From NCBI RefSeq assembly GCF_000243275.1, contig NZ_CM001437.1:2162490-2226489 (forward strand): a DNA stretch of 64,000 nucleotides. The letters are read 5' to 3'. This DNA is from Myroides odoratus DSM 2801 (GTDB lineage: Bacteria > Bacteroidota > Bacteroidia > Flavobacteriales > Flavobacteriaceae). A program made the translations under genes and the position numbers. The first letter of the stretch is position 1. Each line of letters starts with the position of its first letter. Below are positions 45,001-53,662 of the stretch, in pieces. Below the pieces are notes generated by a model. That model saw nothing but the letters and a program-made list of their open reading frames with translations, was not told where the DNA came from and did no database searches.

Positions 45001-47806
45001 TGCTTTAGGCGGGGCGGGAGTTACATACCCTGAACGTGCTATTGATGATAATTCTACCCATGGCTCACAAATGAGTTTAGGTACAATTAGTGTTGCAGGT
45101 GGTGTGAAACAATGGATTTATTTTAATTCACTATCTGAAGCAGACGATATTACTAATATCCGCTTAAAAGTTGGTGCAGGAGGCGTAAGTGTTGACCTAT
45201 TGGCAAATTTAGAAATAGCAGCTTATCGAGGGGATGCTCTTGTAGATCGTTTGGACTGGAATAACGAATTGTTGGAAGGAGTAGATCTTTTAGGCTTGCT
45301 AAATTCTGCTAATGTTGTTGATATTCCATTTAAACCCAATGGCATATATGATCGAATTGCGATTAGTATTAAAAGTGTAGTCGGTGTTGGAGTATTTCCT
45401 CCAGTAGAAATCTATAAGGTAGAAAGACTTTGTAGTCCTTATGGACCCGATCAAAACTTAGTATCATGGAAGTCATACAAAGTAAATGATGATGCTGCTA
45501 CTGATTTCGTAACAGGGGGAGAAACAATTGAATATACAATTCACGTGAAAAACGTTGGTTCAACAGTAGTTAATCAATTTTCAGTGTCTGATCGAATCCC
45601 TACAGGTACATCTTTTGGTACTGATTTTTCCAATGGAACTTTGTCGGTTAATAGAGATCTAATAACCTATAATTTCTCAGGTACAATGACACCGGGGAAT
45701 GAGCAAAGATTTGTATTTACAGTAGCTGTAAATCCTACGTTAGAGGGTATCTTACAAATAAAAAACACTGCTTTTACGAAAGAGGCGGGAGACATTATTT
45801 CATATCCTTCTTATCCACCAGTAGATAATACCAACCCTACAGAACCAGATCTAACAAAGAACCCTGGAACGATTATCAAAGTAGTACACAGTACGGCATT
45901 GCCTAAGGCGATTATCACTTCAGATCACGGGAATGCTGTATGTCCAGATACGGAGTTTATTTTAGATTCGAATAAAGGTCCTGCTGAGGCAGATACGTAC
46001 CAATGGTATTTTGGTGATGAAGCGATTGATGCGACAATGGCAGGGTCGACGAATCCAAATTACGGAAAGGAAAAGACGCTAACAACTAATTATCCAGGTA
46101 GTTATACGGTTGTGTATACCAAAGGAGTAGAAGTTTCAGTTGAATCAGATCCTTTTGTCGTGACTCAACTTCCTACGCCAGTTATTCAATTTTCATCGAG
46201 TCAACGTATTAACGTGACGATACCAAGAGATCAAAATACAGTAACAGTAACCTTGCCAACAGCTACTGTTGAAGGAGGAAATGGAACTATAAAATGGTAT
46301 AATGATCAGGCTGTAGAATTTGATGGATCTTCTATCACATTTGATACTCCTGGAGTTTACCTCTTAACTGTAGTGGCTCAGGGAACTAATCAATGTGAAT
46401 CTGTTGAAAACGTAATGATTACCGTTTATGATGATAGCTTATGCCCGCCTATGATAGAAAGAGTGTATGCAACAGGTTCATCAAGCTGGGGATCTATCAT
46501 TACGGGAGGAGTTAGTGGTACAAGTAATACCCTTGATGGAGATCCAACAACTTATTCTACATTAACAACGGGTATTGGACTTTTAGGTATCGGTACCGTA
46601 TGGCAAAATATCTACTTTGAAGAAGAAGCAACTGCGGGTACTCCTGTAACCATTAAGCTTGGAAAACAATACAGTGGATTGATGCTAGCTGGAGGTATTT
46701 CAGTTGTAGGATTAGATGCTGATGGTAATACCATCGGAACGTTAAAATCAGTTCAAGGTGGTTTATTAGATTTATTAGCAGCGGATAATGTGATTGAATA
46801 TACATTCGTTCCTTCTGATAGAACTGGACCTAAAAAGTATAAAGGAGTTCGTGTTTCTCAAGGATCTTTATTGAGTGTGGCTCAAATAGCTAAAGTGTAC
46901 CATGCATATCATACGAAAAATGTAAGTGCATTTTCGCCTGAATACTGTGAACCTGTTTCAGATAATGTACATCCAGCAGTACTAGATGTATTACATGGAG
47001 TGCAAGATTTAGGTATAGGTGCAGCAAGTGCAACCGCTTCTGTTGCTAATCCATGGAATGCTGTGGATGGCAATCTTGAAACGTATGCTACGATAGCTAG
47101 AGGTGTTGCTGTGTTGAATGCTGCAAGTTTAACAGTAATCTTTAAACAACAAGCGATGCCTGGAGATAAATTACATATCGTAACGGAGGTTCCTGGAAAT
47201 CCTATTTTGAGTTTAGAATTAATTAAAGGCTATACAATCCAACGCTATTTAGGAGATCAAAAAGTAGGAGCAGAGATTGATGGAACAAATGGTGCTCAAA
47301 TTCTAGATCTAAAATTATTAGGATTAGGGTATCGCAATAAGTACAAAATGATCATCAAAGACATCGATCAACCTTTTGATCGCGTTAAGATTTCTTATGG
47401 AAGCGTGGTTGGAGTACTCGGAGACCTTACTAGGATATACGAAGTAACAGTGGCTCCTCGAATTGATGTTGGCATTGATATCGACGAGGAATATTTAGAC
47501 CTATGTCAAGGCGGTATATTAACCATTAATGCCGAAGACAACTGTTCTACTTATGAAGTTTATACCGAAGAAACAGGTGGTACACCAGTTCCAACAGAAG
47601 GGTTGAATAACTTCAGATTACCTTATCATTTACCTGAATATCAGGATGAATTACCTGGAGATACAGGTTTAGGACCAAAATACAGTGTTGTTTATGTACA
47701 AACGTACAGAAATGGCTGTGTGATAGGTAGAAGATTACCTATTCGCTTACTATTGAAAAATTGTTCAGTAAAGTCAAATCTGAACGTCACACAAAAAATT
47801 AAATAA
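42071..47806 (+). CDS. Giant modular surface protein (~1,900 residues)
   Basis: The start is placed at the ATG at 42071; the frame is open to 41888, but the signal peptide (TFSLWTRVLIFLVLLVPLVQ, ending near GYGQ) begins here or at 42089. The body alternates two module types of ~170-190 residues. Module A carries a YATL motif after a short Asp/Asn-rich segment and a TTSYVRI-like strand. Module B carries a conserved start of the form GVNLSV-L-GAGVT and a FDRVEI-like strand near its end. The order is A-B-A-B-A-B, then a DUF11-type repeat (EYTIHVKNVGSTVVNQFSV), an Ig/PKD-like segment (YQWYFGDEAID), then two more B-like modules and a Cys-containing C-terminus. No standard type IX sorting domain is seen at the end. 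It is probably an adhesin or matrix protein. Confidence 0.75.
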   Translation: MFNRQHMEEKITFSLWTRVLIFLVLLVPLVQGYGQTKVLATSVKSGTNVKEALLGQGSYQPTTDTNYAEVIGAQNIKDGNESTYATLKAKTVAAVVTKNGEAWVQTNFDHKIPIGTTSYVKVSKVTAGGASLDLGGVLGGLLGLLGDKIFVEAYANAEDGSPIAGTNLKTTFVETKSGDLLLAITSKVPYEGIRVKLRSEASALNLLGSKNYEMNIYEAFYYTGEASCGKPLATGVGSVGLNLDVLGGLFTTIGTNQYGKSIDNDANSFSVLKGGNLLAVNVGSSISQYFYFPTKSSSNGTVNIKLGGNTGVLDLNLLSNIEVRLYGNDELVYLRALSGGLLNGVDIAGLLHNNEPVTLTFAPGKAFDKVEVRMNTSVNVGLASGGLRIYDVERYDGTTCINPNYRDPESTQVPFETASCVTSLVDFQNVDFATNVLDNNNETYATLYAKAGTLLAGEYASGMIQMAYPDLVPAYTTSYIRIGMEGEILSRLLGGTLGSLLDGTLGAILGKHYFEVDVYNETNPNPIAHASSSSSFTSTTGGKMTVVQDKIGRYYLAVTPNQAYKSIKITNKVSGIPNGEIRTLNVYNMCREIGTNPCFAPQFTSYDQTGLSLSVGSLNGAGVTNPYYAISGNSSDYAEISTGTVAVAATVRQAIYFGKPSQAGDQIKMRLQLNPTGLLALDLAGKYNVVTFLGDQQKEVFTLQQGLINNLNLLNLFKSGGIQTLTFDTTQTFDRVEIQVGSLVNASVIPAIRLYDVKRVSTTCPESSGVSPFTTPVCATELLDANNANDINNLFDGNFDSYATLQSGAGFLLGLGNKFEGFVEMGYTASVPANTTSYVRIDFENTALEKLISGSLGNLVTGILNGLVFGNHDFEVQVKNEQGAVILNRGTQTTNASSSEGTIRVVVDKLGRTYLAITPTSAYKSVRIIDKTNSALGLLAQPNSMNVYGMCYETAPATCVAPFATSFEYEGVNLSVNALGGAGVTYPERAIDDNSTHGSQMSLGTISVAGGVKQWIYFNSLSEADDITNIRLKVGAGGVSVDLLANLEIAAYRGDALVDRLDWNNELLEGVDLLGLLNSANVVDIPFKPNGIYDRIAISIKSVVGVGVFPPVEIYKVERLCSPYGPDQNLVSWKSYKVNDDAATDFVTGGETIEYTIHVKNVGSTVVNQFSVSDRIPTGTSFGTDFSNGTLSVNRDLITYNFSGTMTPGNEQRFVFTVAVNPTLEGILQIKNTAFTKEAGDIISYPSYPPVDNTNPTEPDLTKNPGTIIKVVHSTALPKAIITSDHGNAVCPDTEFILDSNKGPAEADTYQWYFGDEAIDATMAGSTNPNYGKEKTLTTNYPGSYTVVYTKGVEVSVESDPFVVTQLPTPVIQFSSSQRINVTIPRDQNTVTVTLPTATVEGGNGTIKWYNDQAVEFDGSSITFDTPGVYLLTVVAQGTNQCESVENVMITVYDDSLCPPMIERVYATGSSSWGSIITGGVSGTSNTLDGDPTTYSTLTTGIGLLGIGTVWQNIYFEEEATAGTPVTIKLGKQYSGLMLAGGISVVGLDADGNTIGTLKSVQGGLLDLLAADNVIEYTFVPSDRTGPKKYKGVRVSQGSLLSVAQIAKVYHAYHTKNVSAFSPEYCEPVSDNVHPAVLDVLHGVQDLGIGAASATASVANPWNAVDGNLETYATIARGVAVLNAASLTVIFKQQAMPGDKLHIVTEVPGNPILSLELIKGYTIQRYLGDQKVGAEIDGTNGAQILDLKLLGLGYRNKYKMIIKDIDQPFDRVKISYGSVVGVLGDLTRIYEVTVAPRIDVGIDIDEEYLDLCQGGILTINAEDNCSTYEVYTEETGGTPVPTEGLNNFRLPYHLPEYQDELPGDTGLGPKYSVVYVQTYRNGCVIGRRLPIRLLLKNCSVKSNLNVTQKIK

Positions 47807-47837
47807 GATATACTAGAGAATTAAAACATATAGCACT

Positions 47838-50720
47838 ATGAAAAAAATCACATTATTAGCGGCAGTTTTAGGAGCTTCATATTTTGCGAATGCTCAGGTA
47901 GGTATAGGTATACCAACACCTGTTTCGTCTACACAGTTAGACGTGACAGCTAACGATAAGGGTATTTTAATTCCTCGCGTTCCATTAACGGCGATAAATG
48001 AATTTAAGCCAATTGTAGGAACACAAACGGAAAGTTTATTAGTATATAATAGTAACGGTGCTGATATTCCAACCGGATTCTATTACTGGGTTGATTCCAA
48101 ATGGAATAGAATTGTTGGAAAAGCAGAGCTGGATCAAGTTATTGAAAATTTAGGCGATAATATTACCAATTTAGAAGCAGATGTAAAAAATATACAAACA
48201 GTAATTAATTACATTTTACCTTCTAATCCTTCTAATGATGCTACTACGCCAGAAACACATACAACAGTAGTATATAAAGATGGTAAATTTTATACGGTAA
48301 CGTATGATGCCACAACACAAACATACACAACTCAAGAAATCAATTTTGAGGATATGGTGAATGGTTTTGAAACGAAAACATTCATGAAAGAGGTATTGAA
48401 TGCAGAGGGGAAAGTAATCGGAATGATTTATTTTTCAGAGCAAACAATTATCGATTGGTTAGCAGCAGATCCAGCAAATACAATTGCGAATATTCCAAAT
48501 AATGCACCTGGAGCAATGCCAATCAAAGTGAAGGATATCGTGGTAAATAATATCCAAGAGATTTTAGAATCACCAACGAATATTACGATTACTACCGTTG
48601 AAGGGGATAGAACCTTTACTACTGTAGAGGAGTATTTGCAATACATTACTCAATTTTCAAATGGTAACGTAATCTATACAGAAATTGCAGATCCAGCCAA
48701 TGCAGGTCAAACGATTTGGGTATTCCAATATTGGGATGAAGCAACAAATACATACAAAACCATCGACATCCAAGGTTTAGTAGAAGCTGCTGAGACCAAT
48801 ACTACGATTGTTACTTACAACAACAAACAATACTACTTATCAGAAGCGTATATCAAAGCAGGAGGAGAAACAAATCCAGCAAATTGGACGGCTGTTCCAG
48901 CAGGTGCGATTCACGTAGATGTAGTAGGTGGTGTAATCAACAACATCCAAGAGATTTTAGAATCACCAACGAATATCACCATTACTACAACAGAAGGGGA
49001 TAAAACGTTTACCACAGTAGAAGAATACTTACAGTACATTTCTCAATATTCAGATGGAAATGTAGTGTACAGAGAAATCGACGATCCAGCTAATGCGGGT
49101 CAGAAAATTTGGGTATTCCAATATTGGGATGAAGCAACAAATACGTACAAAACCATCGACATTCAAGGTTTAGTTGAAGCAGCTGAGACCAATACAACAA
49201 TTGTTGTGTACAACAACAAACAATACTACTTATCAGAAGCGTACATCAAAGCAGGAGGAGAAACAGATCCAGCAAATTGGACGGCTGTTCCAGCAGGTGC
49301 AATTCACGTAGATGTAGTAGGTGGTGTAATCAACAACATCCAAGAGATTTTAGAATCACCAACGAATATCACCATTACTACAACAGAAGGGGATAAAACG
49401 TTTACCACAGTAGAAGAATACTTACAGTACATTTCTCAATATTCAGATGGAAATGTAGTGTACAGAGAAATCGACGATCCAGCCAATGCGGGTCAGAAAA
49501 TTTGGGTATTCCAATATTGGGATGAAGCAACAAATACGTACAAAACCATCGACATTCAAGGTTTAGTAGAAGCAGCTGAAACCAATACTACGATTGTTAC
49601 TTACAACAACAAACAATACTACTTATCAGAAGCGTACATCAAAGCAGGTGGAGAAACAGATCCAGCAAATTGGACAGCTGTTCCAGCAGGTGCGATTCAC
49701 GTAGATGTAGTAGGTGGTGTAATCAACAACATCCAAGAGATTTTAGAATCACCAACGAATATCACCATTACTACAACAGAAGGGGATAAAACGTTTACGA
49801 CAGTAGAAGAATACTTACAGTACATTTCTCAATATTCAGATGGAAATGTAGTGTACAGAGAAATCGACGATCCAGCCAATGCGGGCCAGAAAATTTGGGT
49901 ATTCCAATATTGGGATGAAGCGTCTGAAAGCTACAAGACTATTGATATTAAAGATTTAGTTGCGCAGACAGAAACGAAAACACAAATCAAACGCGCTGAA
50001 GTTTCAGTGGATGGTACATTACCAGCTTTTGGAGAAGTACGTACAGCACCAATAGCAGGAGATGTGAAAAAAGGCGAAATCTTTTATGAGTACAATGCTG
50101 AGGGAGATCAAAAAGATTACATCAACATGACGGAAGATATCTTAAACTCAATCAACAATAACGAAGAGATTAAGAATGCAATCACGAATGTATTGAATCA
50201 AGGAGGTAACGTGTACTTCGGAGATCATGATAATGATGATAATACTCCTGCTGTATTCTACCAAGTAATTACAAAGCTAGATGGTACTAAAGAGAACAAA
50301 GAAATTGAATTACCAGCTTCGTTCTTAGTGAACTTGATTAACAAGTACAAAGATATTGTGAAGCAAGCATTAGGTGATACAATTATTAATGAAGGAGATA
50401 CAGTGTTCACTGGAAATGTTTACAATGGATATAAAGTGTATCTAGGAAAAGGAGCTACAACCATCCAAGTGTATTCTGCAGTTGCTACGCCTGTGTCGTT
50501 TGCTAGTTTAGCAGGTGATAAACAAATTAGACAGGTATTGGGAATCAAATTACTCAATGCAACAGGACACATTGTAACGGAGAGCACAACGGATGTTATT
50601 GTAGAGACTGGAACAACAGTGAAATTTAATATTGGTGTAGGTAATCAATATATGATGTTGCCAGCAGGTGCTTATGAAGTTGTAGTTGAATATGCTTCAA
50701 ACGAGCAAGTTCAACCCTAA
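47838..50720 (+). CDS. Secreted repeat protein with 131-residue near-identical repeats
   Basis: 960 residues with signal peptide KKITLLAAVLGASYFANAQ. The first ~90 residues are the Bacteroidota surface module with VGIGIPTPVSSTQLDV and NDKGILIPRVPL motifs, also found in the next gene. From residue 237, three full copies and about two thirds of a fourth copy of a 131-residue unit follow. The unit begins NNIQEILESPTNITIT and includes VFQYWDEA and NKQYYLSEAYIKAGGE. The C-terminal ~250 residues are unique. It has no CHU_C or other sorting domain at the end. It lies 31 bases after the giant gene and is followed by a hairpin. Confidence 0.75.
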   Translation: MKKITLLAAVLGASYFANAQVGIGIPTPVSSTQLDVTANDKGILIPRVPLTAINEFKPIVGTQTESLLVYNSNGADIPTGFYYWVDSKWNRIVGKAELDQVIENLGDNITNLEADVKNIQTVINYILPSNPSNDATTPETHTTVVYKDGKFYTVTYDATTQTYTTQEINFEDMVNGFETKTFMKEVLNAEGKVIGMIYFSEQTIIDWLAADPANTIANIPNNAPGAMPIKVKDIVVNNIQEILESPTNITITTVEGDRTFTTVEEYLQYITQFSNGNVIYTEIADPANAGQTIWVFQYWDEATNTYKTIDIQGLVEAAETNTTIVTYNNKQYYLSEAYIKAGGETNPANWTAVPAGAIHVDVVGGVINNIQEILESPTNITITTTEGDKTFTTVEEYLQYISQYSDGNVVYREIDDPANAGQKIWVFQYWDEATNTYKTIDIQGLVEAAETNTTIVVYNNKQYYLSEAYIKAGGETDPANWTAVPAGAIHVDVVGGVINNIQEILESPTNITITTTEGDKTFTTVEEYLQYISQYSDGNVVYREIDDPANAGQKIWVFQYWDEATNTYKTIDIQGLVEAAETNTTIVTYNNKQYYLSEAYIKAGGETDPANWTAVPAGAIHVDVVGGVINNIQEILESPTNITITTTEGDKTFTTVEEYLQYISQYSDGNVVYREIDDPANAGQKIWVFQYWDEASESYKTIDIKDLVAQTETKTQIKRAEVSVDGTLPAFGEVRTAPIAGDVKKGEIFYEYNAEGDQKDYINMTEDILNSINNNEEIKNAITNVLNQGGNVYFGDHDNDDNTPAVFYQVITKLDGTKENKEIELPASFLVNLINKYKDIVKQALGDTIINEGDTVFTGNVYNGYKVYLGKGATTIQVYSAVATPVSFASLAGDKQIRQVLGIKLLNATGHIVTESTTDVIVETGTTVKFNIGVGNQYMMLPAGAYEVVVEYASNEQVQP
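48546..49990 (+). repeat. Tandem 393-bp intragenic repeats
   Basis: Units begin at 48546, 48939, 49332 and 49725, each exactly 393 bases (131 codons) apart. Copies 2, 3 and 4 are almost identical at the DNA level, and copy 1 is somewhat diverged. The last copy breaks off near 49990 after the VFQYWDEA segment. Such long near-identical repeats invite recombination that changes copy number. Confidence 0.92.
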
Positions 50721-50739
50721 TTTAAATTAATCAATAGCG

Positions 50740-50780
50740 AAATGATGGGGCTTTATTGTAACAGATAAACCCCATCATTT
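50740..50780 (+). terminator. Hairpin inside the surface operon
   Basis: A long stem AAATGATGGGG(c)TTTAT / ATAAACCCCATCATTT, 16 pairs with one bulge, followed by only a short T tract. It lies in the 82-base gap before the next gene. It may be a partial terminator lowering expression of downstream genes or an mRNA-stabilising end for the repeat-protein transcript. Confidence 0.6.
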
Positions 50781-50802
50781 TAAACTTAAACAAAACAATA
50801 AG

Positions 50803-51408
50803 ATGAAAAAGATATATTTAGGATTCGTATTTTCAGTATTGAGCACAGTAGGTTTCGCTCAAACTAAAGTAGGGGGTACACCAACAATCAATGCGAACGC
50901 GATGCTTGAAATTGAAGCTTCAGATAAAGGTCTATTATTGCCAAGATTAGAATTGGTTAGTACAACAGATTTTGCTCCATTAGAAGCGCATGTAGCAGGT
51001 ATGACCGTTTACAATACCAAAAGACAAAATGATGTAGTCCCTGGGTTCTATTATAATGATGGAACAAAATGGCAACAAATGGTAACTTCAGATAATAAAG
51101 CAGTGAAGTTCTTCTACATGCCTTCTATTGTTTTTAATACGGGTACACCTGGTGCTGGAAATAAAGATTTATACCAAGAATATGTAAATCAATTTACGTT
51201 AGTTGGTAATACAGCTAGTAGCGTTGGAGCACCCGCAGTAATTCCGCATTTCCCTGAGGCAACTGATTTATATTACTATGTAACAGATTATGATACGGCT
51301 GTTTTTTCTGGTATTTCTATTACAGCAGATGGAAAAATGACCTATACCGTAACTGGTTCAGGTAATCCATACTCTGTGATGAATATTGTTTTCGTTGTTA
51401 AAGAATAA
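50803..51408 (+). CDS. Small secreted surface protein, relative of the repeat-protein N-terminus
   Basis: 201 residues with signal peptide KKIYLGFVFSVLSTVGFAQ. The front half repeats the module of the preceding gene: VGGTPTINANAMLEIEASD, DKGLLLPRLEL and PGFYYNDGTKWQQMV, which aligns with PTGFYYWVDSKWNRI there. The second half is unique, with FFYMPSIVFNTGT and a C-terminal beta-rich part. It was probably derived by duplication from the same ancestor. It is followed by the CHU_C gene after six bases. Confidence 0.7.
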   Translation: MKKIYLGFVFSVLSTVGFAQTKVGGTPTINANAMLEIEASDKGLLLPRLELVSTTDFAPLEAHVAGMTVYNTKRQNDVVPGFYYNDGTKWQQMVTSDNKAVKFFYMPSIVFNTGTPGAGNKDLYQEYVNQFTLVGNTASSVGAPAVIPHFPEATDLYYYVTDYDTAVFSGISITADGKMTYTVTGSGNPYSVMNIVFVVKE

Positions 51409-51414
51409 GAAGAG

Positions 51415-52704
51415 ATGAGAATAAACCACAAAATCTTGCTTGGTTTTTTTGCTTTGACAGGAGGTTTAGCGTTTGGACAAACCGTTAATTACGGTGGTTT
51501 GTACATTATGCCAAATACAGAAATGGCAACGCTCTTCCCGATGGAAAACAAAGAGGAAGCTTCGGTATTCAACAACGGGACGTTGTATGTATACCATAAC
51601 TTGTCCAATGATGGAATATTTGATTTTAGAGAAGATGGAAAACTGAAAAATTCAGGTAAAACAATCTTTACTGCTAATCAACAACAACTCATCGGTGGAA
51701 GTAAAGGGATCCGTTTCAATAACCTCGAACTGAATAATTCAACTGCTGAAAGTGCTTTTTACCTAAGCAATGATATTTCAACAAAAGGAGAAGTTGAGTT
51801 TGTAGATGGAATTGTAACAATGGAAGAAAGTAAAGGTTCTTTTGCTTTTATGGAAGGAGCCAAAGCGAATAACCCATCAGACCAAAGCCATGTGAATGGT
51901 ACGGTAGATAAAGTAGGGAAGGATGCTTTTACTTTTCCTATAGGAAATCATGGGTACTATCGCCCTGCTCATATTACTGCGCCAGAAAACAGCACAGTTT
52001 ATGTAGGAGGATATAAGTACAAAGACGATGCTTTTTTTCATGATAAATCAAATGCTGCAGGTGTAATCAAAACCTTGAATACAACGGAGTATTGGTATAT
52101 AGATAAAGAAACCAATGACGAGACAGGAAACAAAAAAGGAAAGGCAAATAAAGAAGAAAAAAATGTCATCCTCGAGTTAAGTTGGGATGATCGTACCACT
52201 TCTCCTACTGTACTTGAAAACCCTGAAAATGATTTACATATTGTTCGTTGGGATGAAGAAAAGAAAATATGGGTTGATGAAGGTGGAATTGTCGATATGA
52301 GTACCAATCGTATCATCACACCAGCAACAATAAAAGGATTGGGATACTTTACATTAGCAACTGTAAAAACAGATTGGTTATTAGAAGGAGATGTCGTAAT
52401 CTATAACATTGTTACCGCTGATGGTGATGGAGTGAATGATTATTTCTTTATTGATAACATCCAAAGATTTCCAAACAATAGCGTTCAAATTTTCAACAGA
52501 TGGGGAGCTAAAGTGTTTGAAACGAAAAACTACGATTCAAATGGCAATGTTTTTACTGGCTATTCTAAAGGGAAAATGACCTTAAATGATAGTGAGAAGC
52601 TACCTTCAGGAACATATTACTATGTTATTGTTTATGAAGTAGAGAAAGACGGCGCATCGAGAACGATTAAGAAAGCAGGGTATTTACATTTAGAAACGAA
52701 TTAA
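51415..52704 (+). CDS. Gliding-motility-type (CHU_C) C-terminal domain protein
   Basis: 429 residues with a signal peptide (ILLGFFALTGGLAFGQ). The middle is beta-rich, with FNNLELNNSTAESAFYLSND and a FPIGNHGYYRPAHI segment. The C-terminal ~90 residues match the gliding-motility-associated C-terminal domain: TADGDGVNDYFFIDNIQRFP, VQIFNRWGAKVFE and LPSGTYYYVIVYE. This domain marks surface proteins exported by the type IX secretion system. It is the only protein of the cluster with a recognisable sorting domain and sits directly before a PorP/SprF gene, its expected partner. Confidence 0.88.
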   Translation: MRINHKILLGFFALTGGLAFGQTVNYGGLYIMPNTEMATLFPMENKEEASVFNNGTLYVYHNLSNDGIFDFREDGKLKNSGKTIFTANQQQLIGGSKGIRFNNLELNNSTAESAFYLSNDISTKGEVEFVDGIVTMEESKGSFAFMEGAKANNPSDQSHVNGTVDKVGKDAFTFPIGNHGYYRPAHITAPENSTVYVGGYKYKDDAFFHDKSNAAGVIKTLNTTEYWYIDKETNDETGNKKGKANKEEKNVILELSWDDRTTSPTVLENPENDLHIVRWDEEKKIWVDEGGIVDMSTNRIITPATIKGLGYFTLATVKTDWLLEGDVVIYNIVTADGDGVNDYFFIDNIQRFPNNSVQIFNRWGAKVFETKNYDSNGNVFTGYSKGKMTLNDSEKLPSGTYYYVIVYEVEKDGASRTIKKAGYLHLETN

Positions 52705-52712
52705 TAGTAAGG

Positions 52713-53645
52713 ATGAATTTTTTAAACAAACTCAAAAAAGTTGGAACAGCCTTAGTATTGATAAGTGCTGCTCAACAAGGTTTTGCACAGCAAGAACCCC
52801 AGTTTGCACAATACATGTATAACACTTCTGTTTATAACCCTGCATATGCTGGTACAAGAGAAGTATTAAGTGTATTTGGAAATTATAGAACACAATGGGT
52901 AGGATTAGATGGAGCTCCAAAAACAGCGAGCTTTTCCGTAAGTACGCCTATTAATGATTCTAATGTAGGATTGGGACTTTCTTTTGTCAATGATAAGATT
53001 GGTATTATGGATGAGAACAATATTGCTATTGATTTCTCATACAAAATAAAACTGAACTATAACTATCAATTGGCTTTTGGATTAAAAGCCTCTGCGGATC
53101 TCTTGAATGTAGATTATGCAAAAGGACATCCTTTTGACCCTTCAGATATCAACATCCAAGAAAATATCACCAATAAGTTTACACCCAATATTGGTGCAGG
53201 GGTATACCTTTATTCTGATCGATCGTATTTAGGGGTATCCGTGCCTAGCTTTTTAGAAACACACCGTTATGATGATAACGATGTAACAACAATGAAACAA
53301 CGCATGCAGTTATATTTAATCGGGGGATATGTATTTGATATCAATCCAGATTTAAAATTCAAACCTGCATTCTTAATGAAAACGGTACAAGGAGCACCCT
53401 TACAGATTGACTTAACCGCAAATTTCTTGATTTTTGAGAAATTAACTGCAGGAGTTGCGTATCGTTGGGATGCCGCTGTTAGTGGATTGGTCGGATTTCA
53501 AATCAGTGAAAGCCTATTCGTAGGATATTCTTATGATGCAGATACATCCAAATTGAAACATTACAACAGCGGATCACATGAGTTTTTCTTACGTGCCGAT
53601 ATCTTTAATCGATACACGAGAAAAACATCGCCGCGTTTCTTCTAA
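52713..53645 (+). CDS. PorP/SprF-family type IX secretion membrane protein
   Basis: 310 residues with a signal peptide ending near GFAQQ. The family signature QQEPQFAQYMYNTSVYNPAYAG is present, followed by RTQWVGLDGAPKTASFSV and an outer-membrane barrel that ends in an aromatic residue (RFF). PorP/SprF proteins help type IX cargo with CHU_C-type ends reach or attach to the outer surface. It is nine bases after the CHU_C gene and 17 bases before the OmpA-type gene, the typical arrangement. Confidence 0.92.
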   Translation: MNFLNKLKKVGTALVLISAAQQGFAQQEPQFAQYMYNTSVYNPAYAGTREVLSVFGNYRTQWVGLDGAPKTASFSVSTPINDSNVGLGLSFVNDKIGIMDENNIAIDFSYKIKLNYNYQLAFGLKASADLLNVDYAKGHPFDPSDINIQENITNKFTPNIGAGVYLYSDRSYLGVSVPSFLETHRYDDNDVTTMKQRMQLYLIGGYVFDINPDLKFKPAFLMKTVQGAPLQIDLTANFLIFEKLTAGVAYRWDAAVSGLVGFQISESLFVGYSYDADTSKLKHYNSGSHEFFLRADIFNRYTRKTSPRFF

Positions 53646-53662
53646 CCTAAAGATGATAAATT

